Assembly (NCBI RefSeq): GCF_024756275.1
Contig: NZ_JANUGQ010000017.1
Span: 103,563 to 167,562, forward strand
Length of the DNA stretch: 64,000 nucleotides
Source: Streptomyces pyxinae
GTDB lineage: Bacteria > Actinomycetota > Actinomycetes > Streptomycetales > Streptomycetaceae
Direction of reading: 5' to 3'
The translations under genes were made by a program, and so were the position numbers. Positions 35,493 to 44,061 of this stretch are shown in pieces; position 1 is the stretch's first letter, and every line of letters begins with the position of its first letter. Below the pieces are notes generated by a model. It made no database searches. It was not told where the DNA came from and was given only the letters and a program-made list of their open reading frames with translations.

Positions 35493-37268
35493 ATGCGTGC
35501 ACTTCTTGCCTCCGCCATCGGCGTGGCGTGCTCCGCCGCCCTCGCCCTCCCGCTCTCGCCGCCGGCCTCCGCCGCCCACGCGACCCCGGCCCCCGGCACC
35601 GCGTCCGCGCCCTCCGCACCCTCCGCGACATCCACGACATCGGCCGGGTCCACAGCCCCGGCCGGGCCCACAGCCGCGGCCGTCTCGACGGCCCCGGCCG
35701 TCTCCACAGCCCCGGCCGGCTCCGCGCCGCGTGCCGGAACCACGGAACGCGCCCGCTCCGCGCCGCGCGCCGGATCCGCCGAGCCGTCGGTGCCCGGCTC
35801 CACCCAGTCCGTCCCGCTGGAGCCACTGACCTCCGACCGGGCGGGCGCCCCGGCCACACAGGGACTGCTGAAGCGGGACGTCAGGCCGTTCTCACTGGTC
35901 GGTGTCGTCTGGGACGACCCGGCCGCCGAACTCCACGGCTCCGTCCAGGTCCGCACCCGCGCCACCTCCACCGCCACCTGGTCGGACTGGCAGGAGGTCG
36001 ACACCCACAACGACGCCCATGGCGCCGACCCCGACACCGCCGAGAGCCGGCGCGGCACGGTGCGCGGCTCCACCGCCCCGCTCTGGGTGGGTGACTCGGA
36101 CGGCGTGGAAGTACGGGTCAGGGCCGAGGCCTCGCGCTCCGGCACCCCCGCCCCGGCGCTTCCGCGCGGCCTCCGGATCGAGCTGGTCGACCCCGGCGCC
36201 GACCCGGCCGGGGTGGTCTCCTCGCCCGCCCCCGGCAAGGGCACCGGAGCCCCGGGCGCCGACACCGGCCCGGACACCGGCGGGGTCGCGTCCACCGGGG
36301 CCGACGCCGACGCCGACCGGGGGGCCACGGCTCTGACCGCCGAGGAGTCGGCCGCCTCCGCCGTCAACGCCGAGCTGACCACGCTCGGAGCGAGCGAGAT
36401 CCGGGAGCTGACCAGGGCCGAGACCCTGGCGAGCCTGGCGGACTCCGAGGCCACCGAGGCCACCGGGGCCACCGGGGCCGAGGAGTCCGCCGAGGAGAGC
36501 GCCGAAGAGACGGCGGAGGAGAGCGACGAGGAGATCGGCGAAGAGACCGCCGAGGAGACCGTCGAGGCGTTCGGCGAGCAGATCGCCGGGATCCTCTCCG
36601 ACGGAATCACGGTCGCCGCCGCCGACATGGCCGGACCGGCCTCCGGCACACGCGCCAAGCCGTACATCGGCCCCCGGCCCCGGATCGTCACCCGGAAGGG
36701 GTGGGGCGCGGACGAGAAGCTCCGCGAGCGCGACTTCGTCTACACCAAGTCGGTGCAGGCGGCCTTCGTCCACCACAGCGCCACCGGCAACAACTACACC
36801 TGCGCCCAGGCGCCCTCGGTGCTGCGCAGCATCTACCGCTACCACGTGCAGAGCAGCGGCTGGCGGGACTTCGGCTACAACTTCGCCGTCGACAAGTGCG
36901 GCAACATCTACGAGGGCCGCGCGGGCGGGGTGGCCAAGGCGGTGCTCGGCGCGCACACCATGGGCTTCAACACCAACAGCATGGGCATCGCCGTGCTGGG
37001 CAGCTTCGGCTCGTCCGCCCCGCCGGCCGCCGCGGTGAGCTCGGTCGCCAAGCTGACGGCGTGGAAGCTGGGCCTGTACAGCAAGGACCCGCGCGGCAAG
37101 TCCACGCTCGTCTCGGGCGGCGGAAACAAGTACAAGAAGGGCACCAAGGTCAAGCTCAACACGATCTCCGGCCACCGCGACGGCTTCACCACCGAGTGCC
37201 CGGGCGCCAAGCTGTACGGCAAGCTGGGCACCGCCCGTACCTCGGCCGCCAAGCTCCAGGGCCGGTGA
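35493..37268 (+). CDS. Secreted PGRP-type N-acetylmuramoyl-L-alanine amidase
   Basis: A 591-residue secreted protein. The signal peptide (MRALLASAIGVACSAALALP, cleavage after SPPASA) is followed by an Ala/Thr/Pro-rich linker, a middle domain (FSLVGVVWDDPAAELHGSVQVRTRATSTATWSDWQEV) of the kind found ahead of PGRP domains in actinobacteria, and a strikingly acidic Glu/Ala segment near residues 310-355. The C-terminal PGRP/amidase_2 domain runs from RPRIVTRKGWGADE to TTECPGAKLYGKLG, with zinc ligands in FVHHSATG, LGAHTMG-like and GHRDGF and the TECPG cysteine. It should cleave or bind peptidoglycan stem linkages in the wall. Confidence 0.9.
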   Translation: MRALLASAIGVACSAALALPLSPPASAAHATPAPGTASAPSAPSATSTTSAGSTAPAGPTAAAVSTAPAVSTAPAGSAPRAGTTERARSAPRAGSAEPSVPGSTQSVPLEPLTSDRAGAPATQGLLKRDVRPFSLVGVVWDDPAAELHGSVQVRTRATSTATWSDWQEVDTHNDAHGADPDTAESRRGTVRGSTAPLWVGDSDGVEVRVRAEASRSGTPAPALPRGLRIELVDPGADPAGVVSSPAPGKGTGAPGADTGPDTGGVASTGADADADRGATALTAEESAASAVNAELTTLGASEIRELTRAETLASLADSEATEATGATGAEESAEESAEETAEESDEEIGEETAEETVEAFGEQIAGILSDGITVAAADMAGPASGTRAKPYIGPRPRIVTRKGWGADEKLRERDFVYTKSVQAAFVHHSATGNNYTCAQAPSVLRSIYRYHVQSSGWRDFGYNFAVDKCGNIYEGRAGGVAKAVLGAHTMGFNTNSMGIAVLGSFGSSAPPAAAVSSVAKLTAWKLGLYSKDPRGKSTLVSGGGNKYKKGTKVKLNTISGHRDGFTTECPGAKLYGKLGTARTSAAKLQGR

Positions 37269-37463
37269 CCGGACTCCCGGGACGGGTACGGCGGAACGGC
37301 CACAGCGGGACGGGCTCGGGAAGAACCGGACCGGGGGAGCGGGTCCGGCCGGGCGGCGAACGGGCGGCCCCGGCGGGCCAGATGGCCGGCCACCGCGTCC
37401 GGCCCGATCCGGAAGGAAGCGCTCCGGCGAGGGTCGCCTGGTGAGCGGCCGCCGTGGGTCTGC

Positions 37464-37492
37464 TTACACTGTCCGGTCATACCGATCATATC
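37464..37492 (+). promoter_or_regulatory. Candidate promoter of the mannose-1-phosphate guanylyltransferase gene
   Basis: TTACAC at 37464-37469 and CATATC at 37487-37492 are 17 bases apart in a locally AT-rich stretch. GATCA at 37484-37488 and TGATC at 37496-37500 form an inverted repeat over the -10 region, a possible operator. The transcript would have a leader of about 45 bases. Confidence 0.45.
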
Positions 37493-37546
37493 GACTGATC
37501 AACGACCGGCCCGACAGCCCCCAGCAGGAAGCAGAGAGACGAACAG

Positions 37547-38629
37547 GTGACTGAAGCGATCCTCCTGGTCGGCGGCAAGGGCACCCGGCTGCGCCCCGTC
37601 ACGATGCACACGCCCAAGCCGATGGTCCCGGCGGCCGGCGTCCCGTTCCTCACCCACCAGCTGGCCCGTGCCCGGGCGGCCGGGGTGGACCACATCGTGA
37701 TGGCGACCTCCTATCTGGCGGAGGTCTTCGAGCCGTACTTCGGGGACGGCTCGAAGCTCGGCCTGCACCTCGAGTACGTCACCGAGCGCGAGCCGCTCGG
37801 CACCGGCGGGGCCATCCGCAATGTCGCCTCCCGCCTCCGCTCGGGGCCGGACGAGCCGGTCCTGATCTTCAACGGGGACATCCTCACCGGCCTGGACATC
37901 CGGGCGCTGGTGGACACCCATGAGACCTCCGGAGCGGATGTCTCCCTCCATCTGACCCGGGTCGAGGACCCCCGGGCGTTCGGGCTGGTGCCCACCGACT
38001 CCACCGGCCGGGTCACCGCCTTCCTGGAGAAGCCGCAGACCCCGGAGGAGATCGTCACCGACCAGATCAACGCCGGCGCCTATGTCTTCCGCCGGTCGGT
38101 CATCGACACCATCCCGGCCGGCCGGCCGGTCTCCGTGGAGCGCGAGACCTTCCCGGAGCTGCTCGCCTCCGGGGCGTACCTCCAGGGCATGGTCGACTCC
38201 ACCTACTGGCTGGACCTCGGCACCCCGCAGGCGTTCGTACGCGGCTCCGCCGATCTCGTGCTGGGCCGTGCCCCCTCCCCGGCGGTGCCCGGCCGCTGCG
38301 GCGACCGGCTGGTCCTGGACGGCGCGACCGTGGCCGAGGACGCCAAGCTGACCGGTGGCACGGTCGTCTGCGCCGGGGCGACGGTGGGCGAGGGCGCCCG
38401 GGTGGACGGCAGCGCGATCCTGGCCGGCGCGGTGGTGGAGCCGGGCGCGGTGATCACCGACTCACTCGTGGGCCCGGGCGCCCGGATCGGCGCGCGGACG
38501 GTGCTGAACGGGGCGGTCATCGGCGACGGCGCCCGGGTCGGCGCGGACAACGAGCTGCGGGACGGTGTCCGGATCTGGTGCGGAGCCGTACTGCCCGACG
38601 CCTCGATCCGCTTCTCCTCCGACCAGTAG
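37547..38629 (+). CDS. Mannose-1-phosphate guanylyltransferase-like nucleotidyltransferase (GDP-mannose pyrophosphorylase)
   Basis: A 360-residue sugar nucleotidyltransferase. The N-terminal Rossmann domain has AILLVGGKGTRLRPVT, TPKPMVP, REPLGTGGAI and FNGDILTGLD; INAGAYVF and YWLDLGTP complete the active site. From about residue 245 a left-handed beta-helix of hexapeptide repeats (GATVAEDAKLTGGTVV, GATVGEGARVDGSAIL) follows. It matches actinobacterial GDP-mannose pyrophosphorylases (called ManB or ManC in different schemes, so no symbol is given). The GTG start is preceded by a weak AGAGAGACGAAC site. With manB and manA 15-20 kb away it completes fructose-6-P to GDP-mannose. Confidence 0.9.
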   Translation: MTEAILLVGGKGTRLRPVTMHTPKPMVPAAGVPFLTHQLARARAAGVDHIVMATSYLAEVFEPYFGDGSKLGLHLEYVTEREPLGTGGAIRNVASRLRSGPDEPVLIFNGDILTGLDIRALVDTHETSGADVSLHLTRVEDPRAFGLVPTDSTGRVTAFLEKPQTPEEIVTDQINAGAYVFRRSVIDTIPAGRPVSVERETFPELLASGAYLQGMVDSTYWLDLGTPQAFVRGSADLVLGRAPSPAVPGRCGDRLVLDGATVAEDAKLTGGTVVCAGATVGEGARVDGSAILAGAVVEPGAVITDSLVGPGARIGARTVLNGAVIGDGARVGADNELRDGVRIWCGAVLPDASIRFSSDQ

Positions 38630-39660
38630 CCCCGAGCAGGTCCCGGCCCCCGCCCGACACCGGGCAGCCGTACGGTGCCGCGCACCTTCCGTGCCGGGTT
38701 CCGCCGGTGCCGGATGCTCTGCGGGCGGGGCAGCCACGTGTGCTGGGTCCCTTCCGGGCCGGGGCCCCGCCCGGGTCCCGGGTCCCTTCCGTGCCGGGTT
38801 CCGCCGGTGCCGGATGCTCTGCGGGTGGGGCAGCCGCCCGCGCCAGGTCCCGTCCGGGCCCGGGTCCCGTCCGGGCCGGGGCCCCGCCCGACACCGGGTA
38901 GTCGTACGGGCCTGTGCTCCCTCCGTGCCGGGTTCCGCCGGCGCCTGCCGGACTCCCCGCAGGCCGGACAGCCACGTGTGCCGGGTGCCGTCCGGCACCG
39001 GGCAGCCGTCCGGGCCGGGTCGGTTCCGTGCCGGGTCCCTTCTGCGCCGGGTTCCGCCCGGCACCGGCGTTCGGTCGGCCTGGGGATGCTCGGCACCGGC
39101 CGGCCGGGCCGGGTCCCGCCCTCACCGGGTCCCGTTCCGGCCGGATTCCCTGCGGGCCGGGCTGTCGCACGCACCAGGTACCGCCCGGCACCGAGCAGCC
39201 GTCCGTGCGGGGCTCCGGACCGGGCCGGGTCCTTCCGTGTCGGGCAGTCGTCCGGCCAGGTTCCGCCGGTGTCCGGTCCCGCCCGGCGCGGGGCTCCCCT
39301 CCCGGGTCCCGCCGGCACTCGCGCCCGGTCGTGGTGGCGGCGTCCGGGCATCGTGCGAGACCCCGACCACCTGGCGCGGAGGCCCCGCCCGTACCTCCGG
39401 TCCCTTCCGCGACTACCCTCGTCCCCGCGCCCACTCGTCCACTCGCCCACTCGTCGGGGGGTTCCATCCACCAGGACTGGGGCTCCACCGGGTCGGGACG
39501 CCGGAGTCAGGAACGGGGTCAGGGCTCCGTCGCCACGACCCCGCCGGGAGCCACTCCGGAACCCGGGCCCGGGCCCGCGCCCGGGGGTGCTCCGGGCACT
39601 CCCCGGCAGCCGCCCGTACCATCTCCCACACCCCATCCCCGAGGATCCGAGGACCCCTTC
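38630..39660. repeat. 1-kb non-coding block of degenerate repeats
   Basis: The whole gap is built of variants of GTGCCGGGTTCCGCCGGTGC followed by CGGATGCTCTGC and GGGGCAGCC, with clear copies starting near 38691, 38791 and 38924 and weaker ones near 39025-39060 and later. Spacing is about 100-130 bases. Long open frames on both strands arise only from base bias and show no domain. The last 240 bases, before the glycosylase gene, lose the repeats and probably hold its promoter. Confidence 0.85.
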
Positions 39661-40794
39661 ATGGCCGGCCGCTACGCACCCCGGCCGACCCGCACCACCG
39701 TGCGCGGCGGCCATGCCGCGCTGCCCGGCGCCGCCCCCGCGAGCGCCGCCGAAGCCGGCAGTGGAACCGGTGGCCCGTACGGCTCCGGGCCCGGGCCCCG
39801 GGCCGGAACCGGGTACGGCTCCGGGGCCGGGGCCCGGGCGGTGCCGGTCCAGCGGAGCGGCCCGGCCGCCGGGCACCGCACCAGGAGCTGGACGCCGCCC
39901 TGGCCGCTCGACCTCGGCCTGGTGCTGGGCCCGCTGCGGCGCGGCCCGGCCGACCCGACCTTCCGGGTCACCCCGGACGGCTCCGTGTGGCGGGCCAGCC
40001 GCACCCCGGCCGGGCCCGGCACCCTCCGGGTGGCGGCGCGCGGGGACGCGGTGGCGGCCGACGCCTGGGGGACCGGCGCCGAATGGCTGCTCGACCGGCT
40101 GCCCGAGCTGCTGGGCGCGCTGGACGACCCGGACGCCTTCACTCCCCGGCACCGGCTGCTGGCCGCGAGCCTGCGCCGCCGCCCCGGTCTCCGGCTGCTC
40201 CGCACCGGACTGGTCCTGGAGTCGCTGATCCCCTCGATCCTGGAGCAGAAGGTCACCACGGACGAGGCGTACCGGGCCTGGCGGCTGCTGGTGCGGAAGT
40301 ACGGCGAGCCGGCCCCGGCGCCCGCCGACGCCGGGTTCCCGGTGCCCGAGCTGCATGTGATGCCCGAGCCGCGCACCTGGGCGCTGATCCCGTCCTGGGA
40401 GTGGCACCGGGCGGGCGTGGACGCCAAGCGCTCCGGGACGGTGATCCGGGCCGTCCGGGTGGCCCGCAGGCTGGAGGAGGCCGCCGCGATGGCGCCCGAG
40501 GACGCCCGGCGGCGGCTGGAGCTGATCCCGGGCATCGGCCCCTGGACCTCCGCCGAGACGGTGCAGCGCAGCAACGGGGCCCCGGACGCCGTCTCGACCG
40601 GCGACTACCACCTGCCGGGGATCGTCGGATACGCCCTGGCCGACCGCCGCGAGGCCGGCGACGCCGAGATGCTGGAGCTGCTGGAGCCGTACGCGGGCCA
40701 GCGCCACCGGGCGGTCCGGCTGATCCTGCTCGGCGGCCGCACCCCGCCGCGCCGTGGGCCCCGGATGACCCCCGGCGACATCGCCGCCCTCTGA
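39661..40794 (+). CDS. AlkA-like DNA-3-methyladenine glycosylase (HhH-GPD)
   Basis: A 377-residue base-excision repair glycosylase. The first 75 residues are a disordered Gly/Ser/Arg leader. The AlkA-like N domain begins at PWPLDLGLVLGPLRRGPADPTF, and the helical core has LVLESLIPSILEQKVTTDEAYRAWRLLV. The helix-hairpin-helix is LELIPGIGPWTSAETVQRSNG and the catalytic aspartate is in STGDYHLPG. It should remove alkylated bases such as 3-methyladenine. The ATG at 39661 is the start nearest to the leader; the frame is open far upstream through repeats. It is a lone gene, converging on fbiB. Confidence 0.88.
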   Translation: MAGRYAPRPTRTTVRGGHAALPGAAPASAAEAGSGTGGPYGSGPGPRAGTGYGSGAGARAVPVQRSGPAAGHRTRSWTPPWPLDLGLVLGPLRRGPADPTFRVTPDGSVWRASRTPAGPGTLRVAARGDAVAADAWGTGAEWLLDRLPELLGALDDPDAFTPRHRLLAASLRRRPGLRLLRTGLVLESLIPSILEQKVTTDEAYRAWRLLVRKYGEPAPAPADAGFPVPELHVMPEPRTWALIPSWEWHRAGVDAKRSGTVIRAVRVARRLEEAAAMAPEDARRRLELIPGIGPWTSAETVQRSNGAPDAVSTGDYHLPGIVGYALADRREAGDAEMLELLEPYAGQRHRAVRLILLGGRTPPRRGPRMTPGDIAAL

Positions 40795-40849
40795 GCCGTA
40801 CGACCGCCTGACCGTACGACCGCAGGAACATCCGACCGCAGGAACGTCC

Positions 40850-41070
40850 CACCGTCCGGCCGTCCGGCCATCCGGCCATCCGGCCGTACGACCACCGGCT
40901 CACCGACCACGGGATCGCCGGATCACCCGCTCATCGCCCCACCGGCCTCCGGCAATCACCGGCCCACCGGCAATCACGGGCCCACCGGCATCCACCGGCC
41001 TCCGGCACCCACCGGCCCCCACCGGCCCACCGGCATCCACCGGCCTCCGGCATCCACCGGCCCCCGGCAC
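40850..41070. repeat. Octamer and about 20-bp tandem repeats between glycosylase and fbiB
   Basis: CCGTCCGG twice then CCATCCGG twice in tandem occupy 40852-40883. From about 40938 to 41065 variants of CCACCGGCCTCCGGCATCCA and CACCGGCAATCACGGGCC alternate. They fill the gap between the convergent genes; upstream of them CGTACGACCGC and CCGACCGCAGGAAC are also duplicated. No hairpin terminator stands out. Confidence 0.75.
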
Positions 41071-41075
41071 CCCTC

Positions 41076-42383
41076 TCACCGCACCGCGATGAAGTCCTCC
41101 GGCTCCCGGCCGGCCCGGTCCCGGGGCGGGGCGGCCGGGCGGCCGACGGCGACCGCGCCCATCGGGTCCCAGTGGTCCGGCAGCTCCAGCGCATCCCGGA
41201 CCACCTCCCGGCAGAACATCGTCGAGGAGACCCAGGCCGAGCCCAGCCGCTCGCCCGCCAGCGCCACCAGGAAGTTCTGCACCGCCGCGCCCGCCGCGAC
41301 CACGAACATCTCGCGCTCGGCCGTGTCCCGCCGGGCGTCGCCGTAGTGGTGGGCGCCGTCCGCGACCAGGCAGGGCACCACCAGGTACGGGGCGTTCCGC
41401 AGGATGTCCCCGCGCCGCACCCGCCGGGCGATCGCCTCCTCGTTCCGCCCGTCCCGCCGCAGGTCCGCGATCCACGCCTCGCGCATCGCGTCCAGCAGCC
41501 GCAGCCGTGCCTCCGCCGTCTCCAGGAGCACGAACCGCCAGGGGGTCGTGTGGTGCGGGGCCGGTGCCGTCACCGCGGCGGCCACCGCCCGCCGTACGGC
41601 GCCGGGGTCCACCGGGTCGTCGGTGAACTCCCGTACCGTGCGCCGCAGCGTCACCGCCTCGCGGACCGCCTCCGAGGTGCCGAGCCGGAACATGTCGTCG
41701 GCCGCGTCCCGCACCAGCGCCCGGGCACCCGGATCGGGCTCGTCCTCGCCGGTCACCAGGTGCGCGAGCCCGCGTACCACCGCCACCGGCCGCCCGGTCG
41801 CCTTGCCCTTCACCAGGTCCCCGGCGGCGGCCAGTTCGTCGGCCGCGGCCACCACTGTGGCGACCAGCGGATTGCCGTGCGCGTCGGTGCCGCCGCGCAG
41901 ATCGTCCAGGACCCGTACGCCCGCGGCGCCGATCGCCATGTCGGTGAGCCCGCTCCGCCAGGGCCGGCCGGCGGTGTCGGTGACGACCACCCCCACATTC
42001 ACGCCCAGGGTGTCCCGCAACCCCGCCCGCACGGCCCGCGCCGAGGCGTCCGGGTCCTCCGGCAGCAGGAGCACCGTGCCGGCCGGGGTGTTGGAGGCGT
42101 CGACCCCGGCGGCGGCCATCACCAGGCCCTGCCGGTTCTGGACGATCCGCAGGGTCCCGCGCCGGGCCACCAGCCGGACCGTCTCGGCGTCGATGGCCGC
42201 CTCCCGGTCGTCCGCCGCGACGATCCGGCCCTCCGCCTTGCTGACGATCTTCGAGGTGACCAGCAGCACGTCCCCGTCGGCCAGACCGGGACCGGTGGCG
42301 GCGATCAGCTTGGCCAGATCGTCGCCGGGCCGTACCTCGGGCAGCCCGTCCAACGCCCAGACCCGATACGCCGGCCCGGTCAT
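41076..42383 (-). CDS. fbiB: Coenzyme F420:L-glutamate ligase with C-terminal FMN reductase domain
   Basis: A 435-residue two-domain protein. Residues 1-240 are the CofE-like gamma-glutamyl ligase (GDVLLVTSKIVSKAEGR, VDASNTPAGTVLLLPEDPDASA, GVVVTDTAGRPWRSGLTDMAIG, GKATGRPVAVVRGL). Residues 255-435 are a nitroreductase-fold FMN domain (RRTVREFTDDPVDPGAV, HHTTPWRFVLL, GAAVQNFLVALAGERLGSAWVS). In actinobacterial FbiB the C-terminal domain reduces dehydro-F420-0 and the ligase adds the glutamate tail. The ATG overlaps the cofD stop by four bases, so the two are co-translated. Confidence 0.94.
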   Translation of the reverse strand: MTGPAYRVWALDGLPEVRPGDDLAKLIAATGPGLADGDVLLVTSKIVSKAEGRIVAADDREAAIDAETVRLVARRGTLRIVQNRQGLVMAAAGVDASNTPAGTVLLLPEDPDASARAVRAGLRDTLGVNVGVVVTDTAGRPWRSGLTDMAIGAAGVRVLDDLRGGTDAHGNPLVATVVAAADELAAAGDLVKGKATGRPVAVVRGLAHLVTGEDEPDPGARALVRDAADDMFRLGTSEAVREAVTLRRTVREFTDDPVDPGAVRRAVAAAVTAPAPHHTTPWRFVLLETAEARLRLLDAMREAWIADLRRDGRNEEAIARRVRRGDILRNAPYLVVPCLVADGAHHYGDARRDTAEREMFVVAAGAAVQNFLVALAGERLGSAWVSSTMFCREVVRDALELPDHWDPMGAVAVGRPAAPPRDRAGREPEDFIAVR

Positions 42384-43336
42384 CCACGGACCTCCGCGGC
42401 CAGCGCCAGCGCCTCGCCCGCCATCGCGGCGGTCGCGTCCGGACCGGTCATCATCAGCGGCACCGCCCGGCACCGGATGCCGGCCGCCTCCACCTCGGCG
42501 ACCGCGCCCGCGTCGACGGTGTCCACCAGCCAGCCGTCGAGCAGCCCGGAGCCGTAGTGCGCCGCGACGGCCGCCGCCGTGGCCTCGACCCCGACCGCGG
42601 CGAGCACCTTGTCGGCCATTCCGCGCACCGGGGCGTCCCCGACGATGGGGGAGAGCCCCACCACCGGGACGCCCGCCTCCGCGATCGCCTCCCGGATGCC
42701 GGGCACGGCGAGAATGGTGCCGATGCTGACCACCGGGTTGGACGGCGGGAAGAGGATCACATCGGCGGCGGCGATCGCCGCCAGCACCCCGGGCGCCGGC
42801 TCGGCCTGCTCGGCGCCGACCGGCACCACCGCCTCGGCGGGCACCGAGGCGCGCAGCCGGACCCAGTACTCCTGGAAGTGCACGGCCTTCCGCTCGCCGT
42901 CCACCTCCACGGCCACATGGGTCTCGATCCGGTCGTCCGACATGGGCAGCAGCGTCACGCCCGGCTTCCAGCGGGCGCACAGCGCCTCGGTGACGGCGCT
43001 CAGCGGATAGCCGGCCGCCAGCATCTGGGTACGGACGATGTGGGTGGCGAAGTCCCGGTCACCGAGCCCGAACCACTCCGGGCCCACCCCGTAGGCGCCG
43101 AGTTCCTCCTTGACCCGGAAGGTCTCGTCCGCGCGCCCCCACCCCTGTTCCTCGTCGATGCCACCGCCAAGCGTGTACATCACGGTGTCCAGGTCGGGGC
43201 AGACCTTCAACCCGAACAGATGAATGTCATCACCGGTGTTGCCGATGACCGTGATCTCCGCGTCGGGCGCGGCCCGCTTGAGGCCGCGCAGGAAACGGGC
43301 ACCGCCGATGCCGCCGGCCAGAACCACAATGCGCAT
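42380..43336 (-). CDS. fbiA: 2-phospho-L-lactate (or enolpyruvyl) transferase of F420 biosynthesis
   Basis: A 318-residue CofD/FbiA protein that joins the phosphorylated three-carbon unit to Fo. In actinobacteria the donor is thought to be enolpyruvyl-diphospho-5'-guanosine, giving dehydro-F420-0. Motifs are VVLAGGIGGARFLRGL, VIGNTGDDIHLFGLKVCPDLDT, YTLGGGIDEEQGWG, ILFPPSNPVVSIGTIL and VGLSPIVGDAPVRGMADK. The start at 43336 is fixed by the glycine-rich N terminus. The cysteine dioxygenase gene ends 29 bases upstream in the same direction, and fbiB overlaps downstream. Confidence 0.95.
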   Translation of the reverse strand: MRIVVLAGGIGGARFLRGLKRAAPDAEITVIGNTGDDIHLFGLKVCPDLDTVMYTLGGGIDEEQGWGRADETFRVKEELGAYGVGPEWFGLGDRDFATHIVRTQMLAAGYPLSAVTEALCARWKPGVTLLPMSDDRIETHVAVEVDGERKAVHFQEYWVRLRASVPAEAVVPVGAEQAEPAPGVLAAIAAADVILFPPSNPVVSIGTILAVPGIREAIAEAGVPVVGLSPIVGDAPVRGMADKVLAAVGVEATAAAVAAHYGSGLLDGWLVDTVDAGAVAEVEAAGIRCRAVPLMMTGPDATAAMAGEALALAAEVRG

Positions 43337-43365
43337 GCGGACAGTCTCTCAGCCGCTGCCGTGCG

Positions 43366-44061
43366 TCAGCGGCTGGGTACGGTGCCCCGCTCCTCCGCCG
43401 CGCAGGCGGCGGCCGCGCGGACCGATCCGGTCGTCCCGCGGACCGGCTCGCGCATCGGCATGGCGGTCAGCCCGGGGAAGTAGACGTGGAGGCTGACGGC
43501 CGGCTCCAGGGAGTCGTTGGCGACCTCGTGGACGTACCCCGGGGCGAAGACCCGCTGGCCGCCCGCCGTGAGCGCCCGGTCGCCCCGCCGGGTGCGCTCG
43601 GTCAGCTCGCCCGCCAGCACCGTCAGCACGCCCGAGGAGGCGCCGTGGTCATGGGCGCCACTGCTCTGGCCGGGGAGCCAGGAGAGCAGCCACACCTCGT
43701 ACCCGGGGCCGGTGCGCAGCCGGTGGTACCAGCGGGTGGTGGCGTCGTACCGGACGAGCGGCGCCCAGGCCGCCCGGTCGCCGGCGATGGACCGGGCGAG
43801 CCCGGCGAACTCGGCCACGGTGGCGGGGTGTTCCCTGGCCGGCTGGAGCAGATGCTGCACGGCGAGGAGGTCGCCGGCGATCTGGAGGTCGCTCTCGCCG
43901 CCGTCCGGGCGGTCCGGCGAGCTGTCGGCGAAGCCGCTCAGCGGGCTGTTCGCGGGGCCGTTCGTGAGGCCGTTCGGGAGACTGTTCATGGGGCTGTTGG
44001 AGAGGCCGTTCATGGGACTGTTCGGAAGACCGTTCGTGGAGCCGTTCATGGAGCCGTTCAT
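43366..44061 (-). CDS. Cysteine dioxygenase with N-terminal tetrapeptide repeats
   Basis: A 231-residue type I cysteine dioxygenase, a cupin that oxidises cysteine to cysteine sulfinate with iron. The cupin motifs are GAHDHGASSG (two metal histidines) and FAPGYVHEVAND (third histidine), with WYHRLRTGPGYEVWLLSW ahead. The bacterial enzyme is usually near 170-200 residues; here about 55 residues are added at the N terminus, the first 40 being tetrapeptide repeats of the form MNGS/TNGL/PNSP. No ribosome site directly precedes the ATG at 44061, so a shorter form is possible. Only 29 bases separate it from fbiA. Confidence 0.88.
   Translation of the reverse strand: MNGSMNGSTNGLPNSPMNGLSNSPMNSLPNGLTNGPANSPLSGFADSSPDRPDGGESDLQIAGDLLAVQHLLQPAREHPATVAEFAGLARSIAGDRAAWAPLVRYDATTRWYHRLRTGPGYEVWLLSWLPGQSSGAHDHGASSGVLTVLAGELTERTRRGDRALTAGGQRVFAPGYVHEVANDSLEPAVSLHVYFPGLTAMPMREPVRGTTGSVRAAAACAAEERGTVPSR
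43942..44061 (-). repeat. 12-bp coding tandem repeat (ten units)
   Basis: Ten consecutive 12-base units (consensus on the minus strand ATGAACGGCTCC with variants) encode the first 40 residues of the cysteine dioxygenase as four-residue repeats x-Asn-Gly/Ser-x. Unit length is a multiple of three, so copy-number change would keep the frame. Confidence 0.9.

Noticed and set aside
38203..40707. Very long minus-strand open frame over the guanylyltransferase, repeat block and glycosylase
   Set aside because: It runs antisense to two well-supported genes and consists of Arg/Pro/Gly-rich low complexity; it is a product of GC bias.
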